A DNA stretch of 64,000 bases, taken from NCBI RefSeq assembly GCF_000568815.1, contig NZ_CP007201.1, positions 2,489,654-2,553,653 of the forward strand. The letters are read 5' to 3'. Each line of letters opens with the position of its first letter. Positions within the stretch are counted from its first letter, which is position 1. This document shows positions 61,998 through 64,000 of the stretch, piece after piece. Under the pieces are notes generated by a model. That model saw nothing but the letters and a program-made list of their open reading frames with translations, searched no databases and had not been told where the DNA came from. Origin of the DNA: Sulfurospirillum multivorans DSM 12446. Lineage in GTDB: Bacteria > Campylobacterota > Campylobacteria > Campylobacterales > Sulfurospirillaceae. The position numbers and the translations under genes are program-made.

Positions 61998-62457
61998 GCC
62001 TCCAAAACGCTTCTGCTAAGAAGAGCTCCTCTTCGCTAAACACCGTAATGCCACTCTCTTGCAAAAGCTTACATGTAATGCCCGAATCCTTCACACGCGT
62101 ACTTGTAAACGTACCATCATAGATGATCTCTTTGCCACATGAGGGGCTTCTGGCTTTTAAAATCGCCATGCACACACCCTCTTCTTGGGCAATGCGCAGG
62201 CTCTCTTTGGCGCCTTTGGCAAATTCTTCGCTCACATCTTCACCGCTCTTGCACAAGACCGTGGTCGTTCCTTCCAACACTTCACACGCAGGACGTGGCA
62301 CATTGAGTCCTCCGAGCACTTCAGGGCAGAGTGAGACCAAAACACCCTCTTCTCTCCACTGCTCCAAAACCTTTACATGTAAAGCATTATTGCCGCCATC
62401 GTATTTGACATTTTCACCGATCAAACAGGCACTGATGAGGATTTTTCGCTTACTCAT
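61984..62457 (-). CDS. DUF523 family protein (YbbK-like)
   Basis: 157 residues with the conserved Cys motifs of DUF523: ISACLIGENVKYDGGNN at the start, LCPEVLGGLNVPRPACEV, LKARSPSCGKEIIYDG. The Cys residues suggest a metal or cluster site; function unknown. Its start overlaps the CLC gene stop by 4 bp. Two palindromes, at 62069 and 62373, encode ITCKLLQ and ALHVKVL. Confidence 0.9.
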   Translation of the reverse strand: MSKRKILISACLIGENVKYDGGNNALHVKVLEQWREEGVLVSLCPEVLGGLNVPRPACEVLEGTTTVLCKSGEDVSEEFAKGAKESLRIAQEEGVCMAILKARSPSCGKEIIYDGTFTSTRVKDSGITCKLLQESGITVFSEEELFLAEAFWRQKGE

Positions 62458-63851
62458 TCAAAATCATCCTTTGCATTTTTTACTTGCCATCGAAGCCGCT
62501 TATACCGCAAACGATTGCGAAGGCGTTTGACTTTATCAATATCTTTCATATCGATGCTGATGGAAGTATCATCAAGGTCATTTCCTTTACCAATCGTGAT
62601 ATTGTCCGCCTTGTTCAATGCCAATTTTTGAGACTGAAAGACACTGCGATGCCCCGTAATTAAAAAGGCAATCACCACGCTGAGTGCCGCATAGTTTGCC
62701 ATATGTACACCAAAAAGCTCCACCGCCATGATGATGGAAGCGATGGGAGAGTTGGTTGTACCCGCCAGAACACTCACAAACCCCAGTGCTGCAAAAAGTG
62801 CGATGTGATCGCCCGTTAGATGCCCAAAAACAACGCCACTCGTCGCCCCAACGTAAAAAACAGGCGTGATAATACCGCCACTGCCGCCCGACCCCAGTGT
62901 TATCGCGGTAAAAATAGTTTTCAGAATGAAGTCGTACCAGTGGACGTTGTCGGAAATGAGCGTACTTGGGCTAAGGGCATCGCGAATCGTGCCAAGCCCA
63001 AGACCTAGATAACTTTCGGAGAGAAAATAGGAGATAATGACCATCACCAAACCCGCAACAAAGGCTTTTAAATAGCGGTTATACGGAATCGTTCGGATCC
63101 CCGTTTCTATTTTATTGACCGCGGTAATAAACAGGTCAGAGACAATACCAAAGAAAACTCCCGCCATAACAACTTGCCCAATCAATCCAAAATCCAAGTT
63201 AAACGCGCGGTACATGTTGATGTCATAATAGTGATACGTCACGCCCAAAAACTGCGCGGTCGTAAATGCGGCAAATCCTGCAATGAACGAAGGAAGCAAA
63301 ACATCATACATAATCACGCCAATAATAAGCACTTCAATTCCAAAAATAGCCCCTGCAATGGGCGTACCAAACACTGAAGCAAACCCTGCGCTGATACCGC
63401 AAATGACCAGTTTTTTACGATCCGACTTGGAAAATTTCAGCAGGGTTGCCACAAATGAAGCCGCCCCCGCACCGATTTGCGCACCAGGGCCCTCTTTTCC
63501 CACCGAACCGCCTGAAAAGATCGTCAGTACCGTTGCGACCAGTTTGACAGGAATTACTTTGGCATTGATGTAACCATCACGCTTATGCACCGCTTCGATG
63601 ACTTTTTCCGTGCCATGTCCCGTCGCGTTTTGATCAAACGTTCGCACGATCCATGTTGTGAGCATCAACGCAAAAGGGAGGGTAAAATAGAAGGGAAAAG
63701 GGAGCAAACTCCGCGTCTGCTCGGCTGTAGAGAGGATGTTAAGAAAGACGGACATCAGCCCGCCTATCATAATACCAACGGCTGAGGAGAGAAACAACCA
63801 TTTGGAAACGCTAAAGAAGATCACCGTCTGTTCAACAACATGTTTATTCAT
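62454..63851 (-). CDS. CLC-family chloride channel/transporter
   Basis: 465 residues. Selectivity motifs GGSVGKEGPGAQIGAG and GSGGSGGIITPVFYVGA, plus GISAGFASVFGTPIAGAIFG, all diagnostic of CLC proteins. The usual GSGIP Ser motif region is not obvious near the N-terminus. A soluble tail of about 50 residues follows, without clear CBS domains, ending in a very basic stretch (VKRLRNRLRYKRLRWQVKNA). It exchanges chloride or a similar anion (fluoride types differ) across the inner membrane. Confidence 0.9.
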   Translation of the reverse strand: MNKHVVEQTVIFFSVSKWLFLSSAVGIMIGGLMSVFLNILSTAEQTRSLLPFPFYFTLPFALMLTTWIVRTFDQNATGHGTEKVIEAVHKRDGYINAKVIPVKLVATVLTIFSGGSVGKEGPGAQIGAGAASFVATLLKFSKSDRKKLVICGISAGFASVFGTPIAGAIFGIEVLIIGVIMYDVLLPSFIAGFAAFTTAQFLGVTYHYYDINMYRAFNLDFGLIGQVVMAGVFFGIVSDLFITAVNKIETGIRTIPYNRYLKAFVAGLVMVIISYFLSESYLGLGLGTIRDALSPSTLISDNVHWYDFILKTIFTAITLGSGGSGGIITPVFYVGATSGVVFGHLTGDHIALFAALGFVSVLAGTTNSPIASIIMAVELFGVHMANYAALSVVIAFLITGHRSVFQSQKLALNKADNITIGKGNDLDDTSISIDMKDIDKVKRLRNRLRYKRLRWQVKNAKDDFE

Positions 63852-63944
63852 AAAAACTCTTTAATTTTTGGGCTTATTTCATTATAGCCCTCTTTTGTAA
63901 ATTTTTTATAAATATTTAATTGTAAAAGTAATTTAATACTAAAA

Positions 63945-64000
63945 TTAACCGACCATTGATGCGACGATCTCTTTCGCTCGTTTTTTCGCCGCTTCCACTT
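63945..64000 (-). CDS. C-terminal end of an unidentified gene (continues beyond window)
   Basis: On the minus strand the frame entering at the window edge reads VEAAKKRAKEIVASMVG and stops at 63945-63947. The helical, Ala/Lys-rich ending looks like a real protein end and lies 94 bp upstream of the CLC gene start. Too short to assign. Confidence 0.45.
   Translation of the reverse strand, partial: VEAAKKRAKEIVASMVG

Noticed and set aside
1-64000. The palindrome as a DNA uptake sequence
   Set aside because: Uptake sequences known to me (Neisseria, Pasteurellaceae) are asymmetric. A perfect palindrome with intergenic bias fits a protein-binding or methylation site better; not excluded without uptake data.
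1-64000. CRISPR arrays, tRNA or rRNA genes, insertion sequences, prophage
   Set aside because: No regularly spaced repeats, cloverleaf sequences, transposase or integrase frames were seen on either strand.

Overview
The window looks like chromosome of a Sulfurospirillum-like member of the Campylobacterota (Epsilonproteobacteria). The grounds are moderate-to-low GC, an NifJ-type pyruvate:ferredoxin oxidoreductase, dimeric dUTPase, LuxS, several chemoreceptors, histidine kinases of the IAHQWRQPL type, and gene families typical of free-living relatives of Campylobacter and Wolinella. Genus is inferred from protein character; no rRNA or tRNA gene is present. There is no IS element, prophage, integron or CRISPR array.

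Layout. 0-2.6 kb: end of a PiT phosphate permease, RhlE-like helicase, YaiI. 2.6-8.2 kb: orphan membrane sensor and the pstSCAB phosphate uptake operon. 8.4-18.7 kb: two paralogous chemoreceptors flank a DODA-type dioxygenase and a lyase / DASS transporter / Cache chemoreceptor / WYL regulator cassette. 18.7-23.3 kb: an OlsF-like two-domain acyltransferase divergent from phoU and a PhoB/PhoR-type two-component system. 23.4-26.3 kb: small genes including a HEPN/MNT toxin-antitoxin pair with a third, AT-rich gene. 26.4-31.4 kb: quinone reductase, sensor kinase, queuosine precursor genes queC, queE and queD, dUTPase. 31.4-34.4 kb: patatin lipase, PlcP/LpxH-like phosphoesterase and PhoH-like ATPase in one overlapping operon. 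34.5-44 kb: AraC regulator, two MFS exporters, a complete RND efflux operon. 44-50.9 kb: hemerythrin, rhodanese, SstT, LuxS, a Na/Pi-type transporter operon. 50.9-64 kb: PFOR, HAD phosphatase, DUF4197, OmpA, OppA-like binding protein, Tag glycosylase, Fe-ADH, DUF523, CLC channel.

Phosphate theme. Four promoters (pstS, olsF-like, phoU, phoH-like) share one architecture: two 11-bp repeats starting GTWACC and (usually) GTAAT, then 4 bp, then a TACAAT/TATAAT -10, with identical spacing in all four. They tie phosphate uptake and its control to an ornithine-lipid-type acyltransferase and to an operon with a phospholipase-C-like phosphoesterase and a patatin lipase. This is what a phosphate-starvation membrane-lipid remodelling regulon would look like.

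Structure that genes do not explain. (1) The palindrome TTACATGTAA occurs 38 times by my reading, in genes and between them, where fewer than one is expected; inside genes it forces LHVK/LHVN or FTCN/FTCK into unrelated proteins. (2) A roughly 145-bp element with hairpins lies directly behind pstB and luxS, with a fragment near 58.9 kb. (3) A candidate small RNA with an anti-Shine-Dalgarno stretch and a strong terminator lies at 58.96-59.04 kb on the minus strand.
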